DNA of 7,743 nucleotides from assembly GCA_016791325.1 (NCBI GenBank), contig JAEUMU010000161.1, positions 1-7,743 on the forward strand, written 5' to 3'. The position numbers were made by a program, and so were the translations under genes. Below are positions 6,966 through 7,743 of this stretch, piece by piece. The notes below the pieces were generated by a model. It was not told the origin of the DNA, ran no database searches, and saw only the letters and a list, made by a program, of their open reading frames with translations. This DNA comes from Hyphomonadaceae bacterium (GTDB taxonomy: Bacteria > Pseudomonadota > Alphaproteobacteria > Caulobacterales > Aquidulcibacteraceae). Each line of letters starts with the position of its first letter. The stretch's first letter is position 1.

Positions 6966-7743
6966 ATGCAAGTCTCTTGGCGCGGCGTATTTCCAGCGGC
7001 GACGACCCAGTTCGCGCCCGATCTCTCGGTCGACATCGCCGCGACCCAAAAAGTTCAGGACGCGCTTGTGCGCGATGGCGTGCACGGCTTGGTGGTTATG
7101 GGCACGGTGGGGGAGAACAATGCGCTTGAGCCGGGCGAAAAGCGCGCCGTGCTGAAGGCGGCGGTGGAGGCCGTCGGCGGCCGCGCGCCAGTGATCGCGG
7201 GTGTTTCGGAGCTGGACACGCCGCGCGCCGTGGCGTTTGCGCGTGATGCGGAGCGGCTTGGCGCGGACGCGCTGATGGTGCTGCCAGCGATGGTGTATGT
7301 GCCGGCGGAGGCGGAACTTGCGGCGCATCTGAGCGCGGTTGCGGAGGCGACCACGTTGCCGATCATGCTCTACAACAATCCTCCCGCTTATCGGGTGAGC
7401 ATCACCTTTCCCGTGTTGGAGCGGCTTTCGCGCCATCGCAACATTGTCTGCATCAAGGAAAGCGCACCGGATACGCGCCGCTTTACGGACCTGTATAATG
7501 CCTTCGGCGATCGGTTCGCTCTGTTTGCAGGGCTCGATGATGTGGCGCTGGAGGGGCTGCTGCTTGGGGCGTCGGGCTGGGTGTCGGGACTAACCAATGC
7601 CTTTCCGAAGGAATCGCTGGCGCTTTACCGAGCGGCCGTGCGCGGCGATCTGGAAACGGCACGGATGATCTACCGCTGGTTCATGCCGCTACTGCATCTG
7701 GATGCAGAGCATGATCTGGTTCAATGCATCAAGCTGGCCGAGC
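6966..7743 (+). CDS. DapA-family lyase/deaminase, probably 1-pyrroline-4-hydroxy-2-carboxylate deaminase (3' partial)
   Basis: The frame runs open from ATG 6966 to the window end, giving 259 codons of an expected 290-310. It is a (beta/alpha)8 class I aldolase-type protein. GVFPAATTQF (7-16) is the first strand. GTVGEN (46-51) replaces the GTTGE phosphate/carboxylate loop of DapA. Tyr136 in LYNNPPAY is the proton-relay tyrosine. Lys164 in CIKES is the Schiff-base lysine. GWVSGLTNAFP (204-214) is the late active-site loop, and PLLHLDAEHDLVQCIKLAE (241-259) fits the versions found in hydroxyproline clusters rather than lysine-biosynthetic DapA. The divergent DadA-like gene supports conversion of 1-pyrroline-4-hydroxy-2-carboxylate to 2-oxoglutarate semialdehyde, water and ammonia in the cytoplasm. 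Alternatives are another pyruvate-type aldolase such as an N-acetylneuraminate or keto-deoxy sugar acid lyase. The family is certain, the substrate inferred; the 3' end is missing. Confidence 0.88.
   Translation, partial: MQVSWRGVFPAATTQFAPDLSVDIAATQKVQDALVRDGVHGLVVMGTVGENNALEPGEKRAVLKAAVEAVGGRAPVIAGVSELDTPRAVAFARDAERLGADALMVLPAMVYVPAEAELAAHLSAVAEATTLPIMLYNNPPAYRVSITFPVLERLSRHRNIVCIKESAPDTRRFTDLYNAFGDRFALFAGLDDVALEGLLLGASGWVSGLTNAFPKESLALYRAAVRGDLETARMIYRWFMPLLHLDAEHDLVQCIKLAE

Noticed and set aside
6966..7743. Assignment as lysine-biosynthetic dihydrodipicolinate synthase (dapA)
   Set aside because: The loop is GTVGEN rather than GTTGE, the C-terminal motif fits catabolic family members, and the divergent partner is an amino-acid dehydrogenase.

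Overview
The window is GC-rich, densely coded bacterial DNA with short intergenic gaps and overlapping start/stop codons. Codon use and the style of the proteins suggest an alphaproteobacterium, perhaps of the Caulobacterales/Hyphomonadaceae type. That placement is an impression from the sequences, not a measured phylogeny. I see no rRNA, tRNA, CRISPR array, insertion sequence or phage gene.

Left part (1-5124): a three-component 2-oxoacid oxidoreductase. The window opens inside a gene for a GltD-like FAD protein with a C-terminal pair of [4Fe-4S] motifs (2-859, 5' end missing). After a break of about 1.4 kb come korA (2237-4072, fused gamma and alpha domains) and korB (4069-5124, TPP and [4Fe-4S] subunit), which overlap by ATGA. 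The set resembles KorABC, the 2-oxoglutarate:NADP+ oxidoreductase of Azoarcus evansii: KorAB oxidises 2-oxoglutarate to succinyl-CoA and the FAD/Fe-S subunit links the electrons to NAD(P) or ferredoxin. A SnoaL-like protein gene (5159-5605) follows korB closely on the same strand.

Between the FAD/Fe-S subunit and korA sits an unrelated two-gene unit. One gene encodes an 82-residue (mature) glutamine-rich exported protein with a C-terminal hydrophobic helix (1065-1388). The other encodes a lipoprotein with a stand-alone C39-type cysteine peptidase domain (1388-2137). They share one base (TGATG) and so are probably translationally coupled. This exported substrate/peptidase-like pair is the least explained part of the window.

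Right part (5677-7743): two divergent genes separated by 59 bp. On the minus strand is a DadA-like FAD amino-acid dehydrogenase. On the plus strand is a DapA-family lyase/deaminase cut by the window end. This pairing is typical of trans-4-hydroxy-L-proline catabolism (cis-4-hydroxy-D-proline dehydrogenase plus 1-pyrroline-4-hydroxy-2-carboxylate deaminase), which ends in 2-oxoglutarate, the likely substrate of KorAB. The gap between the two genes holds an imperfect 20-bp dyad that could be an operator.
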